The notes: generated by a model from the letters alone, not told the origin. Counted from the first letter of the stretch, positions 1 through 9,427 are shown. The stretch is DNA of 64,000 nt from Sphingopyxis sp. (GCA_016463225.1 JAEMRT010000002.1:94656-158655), one strand, 5' to 3'. Program-made: numbers and translations.

Positions 1-2
1 TC

Positions 3-137
3 GTCGTTGCCGACGCCTATCCCGAAGCGGTGGAGCATGCCGACCTGCAATTGTCGCGAAACGGCGGTTATGGTGCGGTTCGCGAACTTTGCGACATGAT
101 TTGGACCGCCCGAACGACCGCGCAAGAGAAAGTCTGA
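3..137 (+). CDS. HAD-family phosphatase, KdsC-like, C-terminal fragment (5' end outside window)
   Basis: The frame is open from the window edge to a TGA at 135-137 and reads VVADAYPEAVEHADL...GGYGAVRELCDMI. The pattern A-D-A-x-P-E, then A-D, then G-G-x-G-A-V-R-E is typical of the C-terminus of KdsC-type 3-deoxy-sugar-acid 8/9-phosphate phosphatases, which also occur fused behind CMP-sugar-acid cytidylyltransferases. The stop lies one base before the next ATG, so it belongs to the same operon. Dephosphorylation of a sugar acid would fit the cytidylyltransferase at 2408. Whether it is a free enzyme or a fusion domain cannot be seen here. Confidence 0.65.
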   Translation, partial: VVADAYPEAVEHADLQLSRNGGYGAVRELCDMIWTARTTAQEKV

Positions 138-138
138 A

Positions 139-951
139 ATGAGCGCCGATCCCCTTTTTGACGTCAGCAACGATATTGTTGTCATCACCGGCACATCGGG
201 TACGCTGGGCGCAAACTATGCCGCTGCGTTCCTCGCACGCGGCGCGAAGGTGGCGGGGCTCGATCGTGGCCCCTCGGATCGTTCGAACTGGCTCGCCGAG
301 CGATTTGGCAAGCAGTTCCTTCACATCGACGTCGATGTCACGGCCAAGGCAACTTTGCAGGCCGCATTGGCCACAATCGAAGCAGCGTTCGGCACGCCGA
401 CGGTATTGATCAACAACGCCGCGCTCGATTCTCCGCCCTCCGCGCCGATCGAGGAAAACGGGCCATTCGAAACCTATCCCGAAGAAAGCTGGGACAAGGT
501 CATCGACGTCAATCTGAAGGGCGTCTTTCTCTGCTGCCAGATCTTTGGGGCGGCGATGGCAGAGGCCGGCAAGGGTTCGATCATCAACGTGGCGTCAATC
601 TACGGCCTCGTGTCGCCAGACCAGTCGATCTATGATTATCGGCGCCAGCGCGGCGAAGTATTTTTCAAGCCCGTCGCCTATTCGGCGTCCAAATCGGGAA
701 TATATAATCTGAGCCGCTATCTGGCCCAATATTGGGCCCCCAAGCAGGTGCGCGTCAATTCGCTGACCATTGCCGGCGTGTTCGCGGGTCAGGAACAGGC
801 CTTCCTCGACGCCTATTGCGCGCGCATCCCCGTCGGGCGCATGGCCGACCCGACCGAATATGACGGCGCCGTGCTATTCTTGGCCAGCGACGCGACGCGC
901 TACATGACCGGCGCGAACCTGGTCGTTGACGGCGGCTGGACGTCGATATGA
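139..951 (+). CDS. SDR-family oxidoreductase
   Basis: A 270-residue classical short-chain dehydrogenase. The Rossmann nucleotide loop TGTSGTLG is at about residues 18-25, NNAA at about 92-95, the catalytic Ser at 153 (NVASIYG) and the catalytic Tyr181/Lys185 pair (YSASK). The C-terminus VVDGGWTSI is usual for the family. NAD(P)-dependent oxidation or reduction of a sugar hydroxyl or keto group is the likely role. It begins one base after the upstream phosphatase and its last bases overlap the next start (ATGA), so it is probably translationally coupled to the aldehyde dehydrogenase. Its substrate is not evident; context suggests a nucleotide-sugar or sugar-acid precursor. Confidence 0.85.
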   Translation: MSADPLFDVSNDIVVITGTSGTLGANYAAAFLARGAKVAGLDRGPSDRSNWLAERFGKQFLHIDVDVTAKATLQAALATIEAAFGTPTVLINNAALDSPPSAPIEENGPFETYPEESWDKVIDVNLKGVFLCCQIFGAAMAEAGKGSIINVASIYGLVSPDQSIYDYRRQRGEVFFKPVAYSASKSGIYNLSRYLAQYWAPKQVRVNSLTIAGVFAGQEQAFLDAYCARIPVGRMADPTEYDGAVLFLASDATRYMTGANLVVDGGWTSI

Positions 952-2405
952 GCATCGACGTCCATAATTGGATTGGCGACGCAGAACAACCCTCGCCCGG
1001 CGCGCCGCGCATCGAGCGGCACAGTCCGCACGACGGACGCCTGCTTTCTACAATGCCCGATTCACCGGCGACCGATGTCGAACGGGCGATCCAGAGCGCA
1101 GCTGATGCGTTTCCTGCATGGTCGGCCGTTACGCCGGTTCAGCGCGGTAATCTCGTCTATGGCTTTGCGGCGGCACTCCGCCGGGAAGCCGAAACGCTCG
1201 CGGCGATTGTGGCCGAAGAGACGGGTAAGCCCATCCAGGATGCGCGCGGCGAAGTCGGCGGCGCGATCCAGCTTGCCGATTTCTTCGCCGGTGAAGGGAT
1301 GCGACTCTATTCCCGGACCCTGACCTCGGGAATGCCGGGCAAGACCAGCCATACCGTTCGCCAACCGATCGGCGTCGCGGGTCTGATTGTTCCCGCCAAC
1401 ACCCCGATCGCCAATATCGCGTGGAAAACCTTCCCGGCGCTGATCTGCGGCAATACCGCCGTTCTGAAGGCATCGGAAGACGCGCCGCGAACGGCCGATT
1501 TCTTCGCGAAACTGGCCTCAGCGTCCGGCATCGACGGCGGCGTTCTGAACGTCGTATATGGTTCAGGCGTGACGGCCGGTACCGCTCTGGTCGCCGATGC
1601 GCGCGTCGGCGTTGTCAGTTTCACCGGATCAACCGGCGTCGGTCGCCAAATTGCCGAAGTCATGGGGCGGCGCCTAGGCCGATTGTCGCTGGAACTCGGC
1701 GGCAAGAATCCGATGGTTGTCTGCGACGATGCCGATCTCGACCGCGCGGTTCACTGGGCGGCGCTTTCGGCCTTCAGCAACGCCGGCCAGCGCTGCGCCG
1801 CGGGAAGTCGCATCATCGTCATGGACGGCATTTACGACCGGTTCCGCGATGCGCTCGGCGCGCGCGCGCGGTCGCTGACGCTGGGCATTCACGAAGGCGC
1901 CGATCTTGGCCCCGTCATGCACAAGCGGCAGCAGGCGACCATCTTGGCAGCGATCGCGCGCGCCGATGATGATGGTGCGACCATTTTATGTGGTGGCAGC
2001 AACGCGCCCGCCGACCAGCCGACCGCCGGCGCCTATGTCGCGCCGACTCTTGTCGAGGTGCCATCGCACGATCTGGACATTGCCCACCGCGAATTGTTCG
2101 GCCCGGTCGCGACGCTGCATCGCGTCGGCGATCTCGCCGAAGCGCTGGAGCTCGCGAATGGCACCGAATATGGCCTGACGGCGGCGATCCACACCCGCGA
2201 TGTCGACCGCGCCAACTGGTTCGCGCACCGGGTGCGGGCGGGAGTGGTTAACGTCAATATCGGCACCTATGGCAGCGAGCCGCACATGCCTTTCGGTGGC
2301 TTCGGCGCCTCGGGCAACGGGACGCGCGAGCCGGGCGTCGAGGCGCTGGACGTCTATTCGGAACTGAAGAATATCTCTTTCCTCACGCGCAGCGAGCTTA
2401 TTTGA
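948..2405 (+). CDS. aldehyde dehydrogenase family protein
   Basis: A 485-residue NAD(P)-dependent aldehyde dehydrogenase of normal length. Visible are the FTGSTGVG cofactor motif at about residues 225-232, the general base Glu249 in LELGGKNP and the nucleophile Cys283 in NAGQRCAAG. It would oxidise an aldehyde to a carboxylate. It starts inside the stop of the upstream SDR (ATGA) and is followed within three bases by the cytidylyltransferase. Aldehyde dehydrogenases are uncommon in polysaccharide loci. Together with the SDR it could oxidise a terminal carbon of a sugar precursor, but that is inference from context. Confidence 0.88.
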   Translation: MSIDVHNWIGDAEQPSPGAPRIERHSPHDGRLLSTMPDSPATDVERAIQSAADAFPAWSAVTPVQRGNLVYGFAAALRREAETLAAIVAEETGKPIQDARGEVGGAIQLADFFAGEGMRLYSRTLTSGMPGKTSHTVRQPIGVAGLIVPANTPIANIAWKTFPALICGNTAVLKASEDAPRTADFFAKLASASGIDGGVLNVVYGSGVTAGTALVADARVGVVSFTGSTGVGRQIAEVMGRRLGRLSLELGGKNPMVVCDDADLDRAVHWAALSAFSNAGQRCAAGSRIIVMDGIYDRFRDALGARARSLTLGIHEGADLGPVMHKRQQATILAAIARADDDGATILCGGSNAPADQPTAGAYVAPTLVEVPSHDLDIAHRELFGPVATLHRVGDLAEALELANGTEYGLTAAIHTRDVDRANWFAHRVRAGVVNVNIGTYGSEPHMPFGGFGASGNGTREPGVEALDVYSELKNISFLTRSELI

Positions 2406-2407
2406 CC

Positions 2408-3175
2408 ATGCCGCCGAAAGCCGTCGCCCTCATCCCTGCCCGTGCCGGATCGAAGCGGGTCGCCAACAAGAATATCCGGCAGCTTGCCGGACATCCGATG
2501 ATGGCATATTCGATCCGCGCCGCGATCGACAGCGGCGTGTTCGCGTCGGTCGTCTGCGCTACCGATAATGAGGAATATGCCGATATTGCGCGCTATTATG
2601 GTGCCCATGTTCCGGCGTTGCGGCCCGCCGCCATGTCGGGTGACAAATCGCCCGATATTGAATGGATCCGCTGGATCCTCGATCTTCTCGACCAGCAGGG
2701 TGATCCGGTCGACGTGTTCAGCATCCTGCGTCCGACCAGCCCGTTTCGCCGCGCCGAAACGATTCGCCGCGCCTGGGCAATGTTTCTGGCCAGCCCCGGT
2801 GCTGATTCGCTGCGCGCGGTCGAAAAATGCCGCCAGCACCCGGGCAAGATGTGGGTGATCCGCGGCGACCGCATGCTGCCGCTGATGCCGTTCTCCAATG
2901 GTGCGACGCCTTGGCATAGCAGTCAATATGCCGCGCTGCCCGAAATCTATGCGCAGGATGCAAGTCTCGAGATCGCCTGGGCGCGCGTTGCACGCCAAGG
3001 CGATAGCATCGCCGGTGACGCGATCATTCCCTTCGTCAGCGAAGGTCTTGACGGATTCGACATCAACGAGCCCGAAGACTGGCTTTTGGCCGAACAATAT
3101 GTGACGGGCGGCGCGGTGACGTTGCAATCGATCGGACACGCCCCCTATCCCGGCCCGTCCCAACTAGGAGCATAA
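2408..3175 (+). CDS. acylneuraminate cytidylyltransferase family protein (CMP-sugar acid synthetase)
   Basis: A 255-residue protein with the N-terminal nucleotide-binding signature ALIPARAGSKRVANKN (about residues 6-21) of the NeuA/CMP-sialic acid synthetase family, and LRPTSPFR near residue 105. The family transfers CMP from CTP to the anomeric hydroxyl of a 3-deoxy-2-keto sugar acid. The ATG at 2408 is preferred; a TTG at 2402 overlapping the upstream stop is the alternative. Neighbours are the aldehyde dehydrogenase and a transketolase. With the KdsC-like phosphatase upstream it forms the end of a sugar-acid activation pathway. Which acid (Kdo-like or nonulosonic) is not resolved. Confidence 0.85.
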   Translation: MPPKAVALIPARAGSKRVANKNIRQLAGHPMMAYSIRAAIDSGVFASVVCATDNEEYADIARYYGAHVPALRPAAMSGDKSPDIEWIRWILDLLDQQGDPVDVFSILRPTSPFRRAETIRRAWAMFLASPGADSLRAVEKCRQHPGKMWVIRGDRMLPLMPFSNGATPWHSSQYAALPEIYAQDASLEIAWARVARQGDSIAGDAIIPFVSEGLDGFDINEPEDWLLAEQYVTGGAVTLQSIGHAPYPGPSQLGA

Positions 3176-3182
3176 ACAAGCC

Positions 3183-5126
3183 ATGGGTGATCTCATCGGT
3201 ACCGCCGTCGGCGGAACCCTCTATTATGTCGCGAAGTCGGAATTCGATCGTGTGCTCGCCCTGCCCGTGCCGGACGTCCAGCGCGTCGGCATTTTCGCGA
3301 CGCTTGCCCGGATCAACACGCTCTACATGATCGCCCGGGCGGGATCGGGGCATATCGGCAGCAGCTTCAGCAGCCTCGACATGATGGCCTGGATCGAATT
3401 GCGCGGCCGACGCCGCGACGCCGATGGCCAATCGAACGATCTGTTCTTTTCATCCAAGGGGCATGATGCCCCGGGGCTCTATAATGTCCTGATCGCGACC
3501 GGCGCGCTCGATTTCGACAATATCCATATGCTCCGCCGCCTCGGCGGCCTGCCCGGTCATCCCGATGTCAACGTGCCCGGCATGGCCTTCAACACTGGCT
3601 CACTCGGGATGGGCGTATCCAAGGCCAAGGGGTTTCTCGCCGCGAACCGTCTGTTGCAGCGCGACGGCCGCGTTTTTGTGTTGACCGGCGACGGCGAGTT
3701 GCAGGAAGGCCAGTTCTGGGAATCGCTGATTTCGGCGGCCAACGGCAAGATGGACAACCTTGTCGTCATCATCGACCACAACAAGCTGCAGTCGGACACG
3801 CTGGTCGCCCAGGTCAGCGACCTCGGCGACCTGGAAGCCAAGCTCAAGGCGTTCGGCTGGCATGTCGCACGGTGCGATGGCAATGATCTGGCCGCGTTTT
3901 CCGCCACCCTCGATGATTGCATGGCGGTGACCGGTCAGCCCAAAATCATCATCGCCGACACCGTGAAAGGGAAAGGCGTGTCCTTCATGGAACATACCTC
4001 GATCGATTCTGACGTCGAGCTCTATAAATTCCATAGCGGCGCCCCCAGCGCCGAAGCTTATGTCGCTGGCGCGCAAGAACTGATCGACCTCGCCAATCGC
4101 CAGCTTGCTGGCGCCGGCGCGGACGCCCTGCTGCTGGAAATCGAGGAACGCCCGCAGGCTGCCGCGCCGCCGCCAGGCCAGCAGCGGCTGGTTCCCGCTT
4201 ATAGCAACGCGCTGCTCGCCCAGGCCGCCAAGCATGCCAATCTGGTCGCGCTCGACGCGGATCTCGTGCTCGATACCGGGCTTATTCCTTTCCGCGATGC
4301 GTATCCCGATCGCTTCATCGAATGCGGCATTGCCGAACAGGATATGGTGTCGCAGGCTGGCGGCATGGCGCGGGGCGGCCTGTTGCCGATCGTTCACTCC
4401 TTTGCCTGTTTCCTGTCGGCACGTCCGAACGAGCAGATTTACAACAATGCGACCGAGGGTACAAAAATCATCTATGTCGCGTCTCTGGCCGGCGTGCTGC
4501 CCGCCGGCCCCGGACATTCGCATCAGGCGGTGCGCGACATATCTTCGCTCGCAGGTGTGCCGGGACTGACGATGGTCGAGCCCTCGTGCGAGGCCGAGGT
4601 CGGCGCGCTGCTCGACTGGGCCATCGACGAAAATGACGCGAGTACCTACATCCGGCTCGTCTCCACCCCCTGTGACATCCCTTATGCTTTGCCCCAGGAC
4701 TATACGCCCCGCCCGGGTATAGGCGTCATCCTGGCCGATGGCGAGGATGTGGTCGTGATCGCTTATGGCCCGACGATGCTGCCCGTCGCGATCGACGCCG
4801 CCCACAAGCTGTCGAACAACGGCATTCAGGCCCGCGTTGTGAACCTGCCCTGGCTCAATATAGTCGATCGCGACTGGTTGGCAGGCGTGGTCAAGGGTGC
4901 GAGCGCCGTGGTATCGATCGACAATCACTACGTCGTCGGCGGCCAGGGTGACCGGATCGCCGACGCTCTGGCGACGATCACCGATGCGCCGCCGCTGGTT
5001 CGCCTGGGGCTTCGCGACGTGCCGCCGAGCGGACAAAATGCCGAGGTACTGGACGCGTTGGGACTGGACGCCGCAACCATCGCATCAACCATCAGCGCCG
5101 CCCTGGCGGCGGCGCGCAAAGCGTGA
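3183..5126 (+). CDS. transketolase (single-chain, N- and C-terminal halves fused)
   Basis: A 647-residue thiamine-diphosphate enzyme. The N-half has GSGHIG with His57, the TPP/metal motif GDGELQEG (169-176) and the closing Asn200 (NKLQSD). The pyrimidine-binding half has ECGIAEQDM with the conserved Glu around residue 385, and a transketolase C-domain follows. It should transfer a two-carbon ketol unit between sugars. A leader of about 35 residues precedes the usual start of the fold. It lies inside a polysaccharide operon, seven bases after the cytidylyltransferase gene, so it is probably a pathway-specific paralogue making an unusual keto sugar and not the central metabolic enzyme. Product unknown. 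Confidence 0.88.
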   Translation: MGDLIGTAVGGTLYYVAKSEFDRVLALPVPDVQRVGIFATLARINTLYMIARAGSGHIGSSFSSLDMMAWIELRGRRRDADGQSNDLFFSSKGHDAPGLYNVLIATGALDFDNIHMLRRLGGLPGHPDVNVPGMAFNTGSLGMGVSKAKGFLAANRLLQRDGRVFVLTGDGELQEGQFWESLISAANGKMDNLVVIIDHNKLQSDTLVAQVSDLGDLEAKLKAFGWHVARCDGNDLAAFSATLDDCMAVTGQPKIIIADTVKGKGVSFMEHTSIDSDVELYKFHSGAPSAEAYVAGAQELIDLANRQLAGAGADALLLEIEERPQAAAPPPGQQRLVPAYSNALLAQAAKHANLVALDADLVLDTGLIPFRDAYPDRFIECGIAEQDMVSQAGGMARGGLLPIVHSFACFLSARPNEQIYNNATEGTKIIYVASLAGVLPAGPGHSHQAVRDISSLAGVPGLTMVEPSCEAEVGALLDWAIDENDASTYIRLVSTPCDIPYALPQDYTPRPGIGVILADGEDVVVIAYGPTMLPVAIDAAHKLSNNGIQARVVNLPWLNIVDRDWLAGVVKGASAVVSIDNHYVVGGQGDRIADALATITDAPPLVRLGLRDVPPSGQNAEVLDALGLDAATIASTISAALAAARKA

Positions 5127-5134
5127 CAGGCACC

Positions 5135-5980
5135 ATGATCAAAAAACTGCAAAACGCCGTCGCGCGAATGATCGCCGGGGTCGAAACCCACACCCGGCTC
5201 GCACAGCGGGCCCGTTACGAAGATCTCCGCGATCGCAAGCAACGCGAGCAACCCCGGACTCTGTCGGCGTCGGGCTACAAGATTTTTTCACAAAGCGACG
5301 AAGACGGTATGATCGCCGAAATTTTCCGCCGCATCGGCACAACCAATAAGCGCTTCGTCGAATTCGGCGTCGGCGACGGCCTGGAAAACAACACGTTGGC
5401 GCTTTTGTACCAAGGATGGACTGGGCTGTGGATCGATGGATCAGACGAGTTTTGCCGCACCATCACGGCGGCTTATGACAAAGCGATCGCCTCGGGCCAA
5501 CTGGCGCTCATCAACAGCTTTATCACGCGAGACAATATCGATGTGCTGATCACCAGCCGGATTGAGGCGGGCGAGATTGATCTGTTGTCGGTCGATATCG
5601 ACGGGAACGATGCCCATGTGTATCGTGCCATCAAAAGCATTTCGCCCCGCGTTATCGTATTTGAATACAACGCGAAATTTGGACCCGAGATCGACTATTG
5701 CATGGCTTATGACGCCGTTCATATGTGGCGAAAATCGGACCGTTTCGGCGCATCTCTCAAGCATTATGAAACATTGTTGGACGGCAAGGGCTATCGCTTG
5801 GTCGGATGCAATCTCGTGGGCACGAACGCCTTTTTTGTCCGCGATGATCTGATCGGTGACAAGTTCGACGGGCCGTTTACTGCGGCAGAGCATTTCGAAC
5901 CAGCGCGTTACGAACTGGCGGGCATTCCATCTGGCCATCCACCCATCCACGCCACATTCGCGACACGGGTAGGCGGGTGA
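5135..5980 (+). CDS. FkbM-like methyltransferase-fold protein
   Basis: A protein of about 281 residues. A Rossmann-like segment RFVEFGVGDG about 70 residues in is followed by GLWIDGS and, further on, LLSVDIDGND and VIVFEYNAKFGPE. This arrangement resembles FkbM-type SAM methyltransferases and related uncharacterised proteins of polysaccharide loci. The ATG at 5135 was chosen; a GTG at 5123 overlapping the transketolase stop would add four residues. It overlaps the next gene (GTGA), so co-translation is likely. O-methylation of a sugar is plausible but no substrate can be named, and a non-catalytic role is possible. Confidence 0.6.
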   Translation: MIKKLQNAVARMIAGVETHTRLAQRARYEDLRDRKQREQPRTLSASGYKIFSQSDEDGMIAEIFRRIGTTNKRFVEFGVGDGLENNTLALLYQGWTGLWIDGSDEFCRTITAAYDKAIASGQLALINSFITRDNIDVLITSRIEAGEIDLLSVDIDGNDAHVYRAIKSISPRVIVFEYNAKFGPEIDYCMAYDAVHMWRKSDRFGASLKHYETLLDGKGYRLVGCNLVGTNAFFVRDDLIGDKFDGPFTAAEHFEPARYELAGIPSGHPPIHATFATRVGG

Positions 5981-6693
5981 CCTATAAGGACGCCCTTTAC
6001 GACACCTATGTCTCCAGCCACATCGCGCATCGGAAAGGTATCTCCGACCCGCGTTCGCTCGCGATCCAGTCGAAAATTTTCGATGGCCATTTCGGCCGTC
6101 TTTTGCCGCTTCGCCGCGAAAAGGTCGCCGATCTGGGCTGCGGCCCGGGAACTTTGGTCGCCTGGCTCAAAAATCAAGGATTTACTCAGGTATCGGGGGT
6201 GGATTTCAGCCACGAGCAGGTTGCGAACGCCCATGCGCTGGGTCTTGAAGAAGTCGTGCAAGGCGATATTTTCGATTTCCTCTCCACCAACAAAGATTTC
6301 GATCTTTTGTTTGCACGCGATGTGATCGAACATTTCGATCGGCAAATGGTATTCGATTTCCTGGCGGCAGCGCGCGGCGCCCTCCGCCCGGGCGGAAGAT
6401 TGATCCTCCAGGTTCCCAACGCCCAATCGCCATATTTCGGTCGCGTGCGCTATGGAGACTTCACCCACGAGCTGGCGTTCACCGCGGGCAGCATGCGCCA
6501 GGTACTCAATGCCGTGGGCTATTCGTCGGCCTCGATTCATCCGTGGCGCCCCGTCGCGTTCAACCTCAAGTCGCGGGTGCGATCGATCGCATGGCGGTTA
6601 CTCGAACCAGTGCTGCAATTACCGATCGTCGTCGAAAGCGCCACGCGCGACCCGATCGTCACCATGAATCTGATCGCTGTCGCCGAGAAATGA
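5977..6693 (+). CDS. class I SAM-dependent methyltransferase
   Basis: A 238-residue protein with a clear SAM-binding motif I (VADLGCGPGTLVAWL, about residues 49-63), an acidic motif II (VSGVDFSHEQ) and the post-I region FDLLFARDVIEHF typical of the Methyltransf_11/UbiE-like group. The GTG start at 5977 overlaps the upstream TGA, and its own stop overlaps the glycosyltransferase ATG at 6690. It probably methylates a sugar hydroxyl or a lipid-linked intermediate in the surface-polysaccharide pathway. The exact acceptor cannot be read from sequence. Confidence 0.82.
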   Translation: MTYKDALYDTYVSSHIAHRKGISDPRSLAIQSKIFDGHFGRLLPLRREKVADLGCGPGTLVAWLKNQGFTQVSGVDFSHEQVANAHALGLEEVVQGDIFDFLSTNKDFDLLFARDVIEHFDRQMVFDFLAAARGALRPGGRLILQVPNAQSPYFGRVRYGDFTHELAFTAGSMRQVLNAVGYSSASIHPWRPVAFNLKSRVRSIAWRLLEPVLQLPIVVESATRDPIVTMNLIAVAEK

Positions 6694-7898
6694 CAACAAA
6701 GCGCAATATTCTCTTTATCGGCAACTACCCACCGCCATTTGGCGGCGTGCCGTTACACATCGAGTTACTGAGTGGGTATCTCGCTGCGCGCGGCTGGTCG
6801 TGCCACGTGTTATCCGGGGGCGTAACCGGGACTGAACGCATCGGTGACGTCATGGTGCACAAGCCGGGCTATGTCAGAAAGGCCCGGGGAGCGATTCGGC
6901 AATCCTTCAACCGCGACTTCGACCGCTGGCCCGACGGGCGCGACTTTGTGGCGGAGCAACCGGCAATGGCGCGGCGTTATCGCATGTTCGCCGATGTCGG
7001 CAGCGCGATCGTCCGGCGGGAGCGGATCGATCTTATCGCCTCCTATAATCTGCTGTCCTATGCGCCGGTTGGGGCATGGCTTTCCGAACAATTCGATTTG
7101 CCGCACGTCGTCACTATCTTTGGCGAAATTTTCAAATTTCCCGAGATGGCCCGGCACGCCGGCTTTTTCCGCGCCGCCAGCGAACGCGCGCACAAACTGC
7201 TTTCCTGCAGCGAGCATTGCGGTCGGAGCCTCACAAGGCTGGGCGTCGAAAGACGGGTCGATGCCGTCACTTTCGGGATCGACCTGAAGCGATTTCATCC
7301 CGGTGAGCCGCCGGTCGATCTTCGCGACAGGCTGGGTTTTTCGGACGCACCTGTGGTCCTGTTCGTTGGCCGCCTGACGCGCGAGATGGGGCTCGACAGC
7401 TTCATCGCTGCGGCCGAGACAATCCAGACCGCGCGGCCCGATACGCAATTTCTTATTGTCGGGCAGGAGGGCGACTTCGCGGACGAAGCCGAAAGTCGCG
7501 CGGCGACCTGGCCGGGCAACATGGCTGTCGTGCGCAACGCGCCCTATGACGAGCTGCCGCTCTATTACAGGCTTGCCGACGTGCTGCTCGTTCCGACGCG
7601 CGGAGACCGGACGTGCAGCAGCCTGGCCGGCATGGAGGCAATGGCAACACGCGTCGCGGTCGCAGCCTTCGCGATCGGCGGCGTGCCCGAAATCGTCATC
7701 GACGACGACACCGGCCTGTTAGTCCCGCCCGAAGACACCGACCGCCTCGCCCACGCGACGCTGCGCCTTCTGGAGGACGCCCAACTTCGCGAGCGAATGG
7801 CTGCCGCTGGGTTCGCCCAGGCACAGGCTCGGCTCGGCGAACAGCATATGAATGCGGCCATGGAGGCCCAATTTGCCGAACTGTTGGCTCGCCAATGA
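6690..7898 (+). CDS. glycosyltransferase family 4 protein
   Basis: A 402-residue GT-B glycosyltransferase. The N-terminus reads ILFIGNYPPPFGGVPLH, typical of the GT4 acceptor domain. The C-half has VVLFVGRLTREMGLD and the donor-binding stretch MEAMATRVAVAAFAIGGVPE with an E-x7-E-like region. It should add one sugar from a nucleotide donor to a lipid-linked oligosaccharide at the inner face of the cytoplasmic membrane. The ATG at 6690 overlaps the preceding stop (ATGA). A longer open frame extends upstream to 6543 but lies wholly within the methyltransferase gene. Confidence 0.88.
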   Translation: MTTKRNILFIGNYPPPFGGVPLHIELLSGYLAARGWSCHVLSGGVTGTERIGDVMVHKPGYVRKARGAIRQSFNRDFDRWPDGRDFVAEQPAMARRYRMFADVGSAIVRRERIDLIASYNLLSYAPVGAWLSEQFDLPHVVTIFGEIFKFPEMARHAGFFRAASERAHKLLSCSEHCGRSLTRLGVERRVDAVTFGIDLKRFHPGEPPVDLRDRLGFSDAPVVLFVGRLTREMGLDSFIAAAETIQTARPDTQFLIVGQEGDFADEAESRAATWPGNMAVVRNAPYDELPLYYRLADVLLVPTRGDRTCSSLAGMEAMATRVAVAAFAIGGVPEIVIDDDTGLLVPPEDTDRLAHATLRLLEDAQLRERMAAAGFAQAQARLGEQHMNAAMEAQFAELLARQ

Positions 7899-9325
7899 AC
7901 CGCGTGATCCTCCGCGACTTCATCGCCTACCTGCCGGCCCGTATCGTACCGGCGCTGGTAGCTCTGGCGGGAATTCCCATCGTCACCCGGCTGCTCAGCC
8001 CGGCGGATTATGGCGAATATCTGCTCGCGCTGACAACCTTGACCCTGATCGGAGCCTTCTCCGCCAGCTGGATCGTGTCGATCGTTACGCGGTTCCGACC
8101 GATCGACGTCGATGGGGCGCTGGCTGTACACTTGCGCCCATTTATCCTGTCTTCTGTCGGAGGCGGCATTGCGGCCTGGCTCTTCATCGGGTCGGTCTAT
8201 CAGGGCCATGGCGGCGATACATGGCTGCTGCTCGCCGGCGGAGCGTGGATCGCCACCTATACCGCGACCGAATACAGGACCGCGCGGTATCGGGCCGATG
8301 AACAGGCGTTTGCTTACAGTCTGGCGGTGTGTCTGCGAAGCATCGGCGGGCTGCTGGTCGGTATCGCGCTCGTCTATTGGGCTATGCGCAACGGTTCGAT
8401 GCTGCTGATGGGCGTCGCGATTGCATCGCTCTTCGTGATCCTGCCGATAGGAAAGCGCAAGGCCGTGGCCGCGCGTACGCCAACGGACAATCCCGCCTTC
8501 AATCGAAAGGATCTGTTGCGCTATGCGGTGCCCATCGCCTTTTCCAATCTGTTCGTCGTCGCGCTGAGCTCCGTCAATCGCTATATTGTTGAAATCTATT
8601 GGGGCATCGAACAGGTCGCCATCTACGGCGCATCATATGACATCGCCGAACGGTCGATTTTTTTCCTCAATGCGATGATGCTGCTTTCGTCGTCGGTCAT
8701 GGCAATCAAGGTTTTCGAACGCGATGGTGAGGCGGCTGCAGCAACAATGCTGGGCGCCTTGCTGCGCTTTTACATGCTGATCGCCGGGATCATTGTCGCT
8801 GGCGCCTTCGTGCTGGCCGACCCGATCATCTGGCTGTTGTTGCCTCCGTCCTATCAGGCGGGTGCCATCATCCTGCCGATTGTGTCGGCGGGCGCCGTTC
8901 TGGTCGGGATCATGCACCGCTATTCGCTGATTCTCTCTTTCCACAAGCGAACTGACATTATCCTAGTTTGCACGATCATTGCGCTGATTGCCAACTTGGT
9001 CGCATCGATCACTCTCGTTTCGCAATACGGGATTGTCGGCGGCGCGATCGGGTCGCTCTGCGGCTATCTGGTCTGGTTCATCGCGATCCGCTGGAGCGTG
9101 CGAAAGTTTCACGCGCCACGCTTTCCCTGGTTGTCATTGCTGCGCGTCCTGTTGGCCTGTTCGGCCTCCGGACTCGTGATGTACGTACTGGCGGGACGAT
9201 CGCTCGCCGAATTTGCTTTGGCGGTTGCCGGCGGGGCAGCCGTCTATGCAGCGACGCTGTTTGCCACAGCCGAAATTTCGAAGCCTGAACTAGCTGCGTT
9301 AGCCAAATTTGTGAACCGGTCTTAG
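7895..9325 (+). CDS. oligosaccharide flippase family protein (Wzx-like, MOP superfamily)
   Basis: A 476-residue very hydrophobic protein with about 12-14 predicted membrane helices. The N-terminal signature (ARIVPALVALAGIPIVTRL then LSPADYGEY) is that of polysaccharide flippases and teichoic-acid exporters. It should move lipid-linked repeat units across the inner membrane to the periplasmic polymerase. The ATG at 7895 overlaps the glycosyltransferase stop, continuing the coupled run from 948. It is the last gene of that run; about 100 bases follow before the next, AT-richer gene. Confidence 0.88.
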   Translation: MNRVILRDFIAYLPARIVPALVALAGIPIVTRLLSPADYGEYLLALTTLTLIGAFSASWIVSIVTRFRPIDVDGALAVHLRPFILSSVGGGIAAWLFIGSVYQGHGGDTWLLLAGGAWIATYTATEYRTARYRADEQAFAYSLAVCLRSIGGLLVGIALVYWAMRNGSMLLMGVAIASLFVILPIGKRKAVAARTPTDNPAFNRKDLLRYAVPIAFSNLFVVALSSVNRYIVEIYWGIEQVAIYGASYDIAERSIFFLNAMMLLSSSVMAIKVFERDGEAAAATMLGALLRFYMLIAGIIVAGAFVLADPIIWLLLPPSYQAGAIILPIVSAGAVLVGIMHRYSLILSFHKRTDIILVCTIIALIANLVASITLVSQYGIVGGAIGSLCGYLVWFIAIRWSVRKFHAPRFPWLSLLRVLLACSASGLVMYVLAGRSLAEFALAVAGGAAVYAATLFATAEISKPELAALAKFVNRS

Positions 9326-9427
9326 TCGTATGCTTGCCACGCTCGACGGATCGCTAGAGAATCGGTATTCGCTGACCAACCCGTGGTCGACCCCCGTTGG
9401 GTTGCCCTGCATTTATTGGGACTTCCA

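Noticed and set aside
3600..5036. Open frame of 478 codons on the minus strand
   Set aside because: It is antisense to the transketolase gene, composed of Arg/His/Asp-rich low-information sequence and has no motif.
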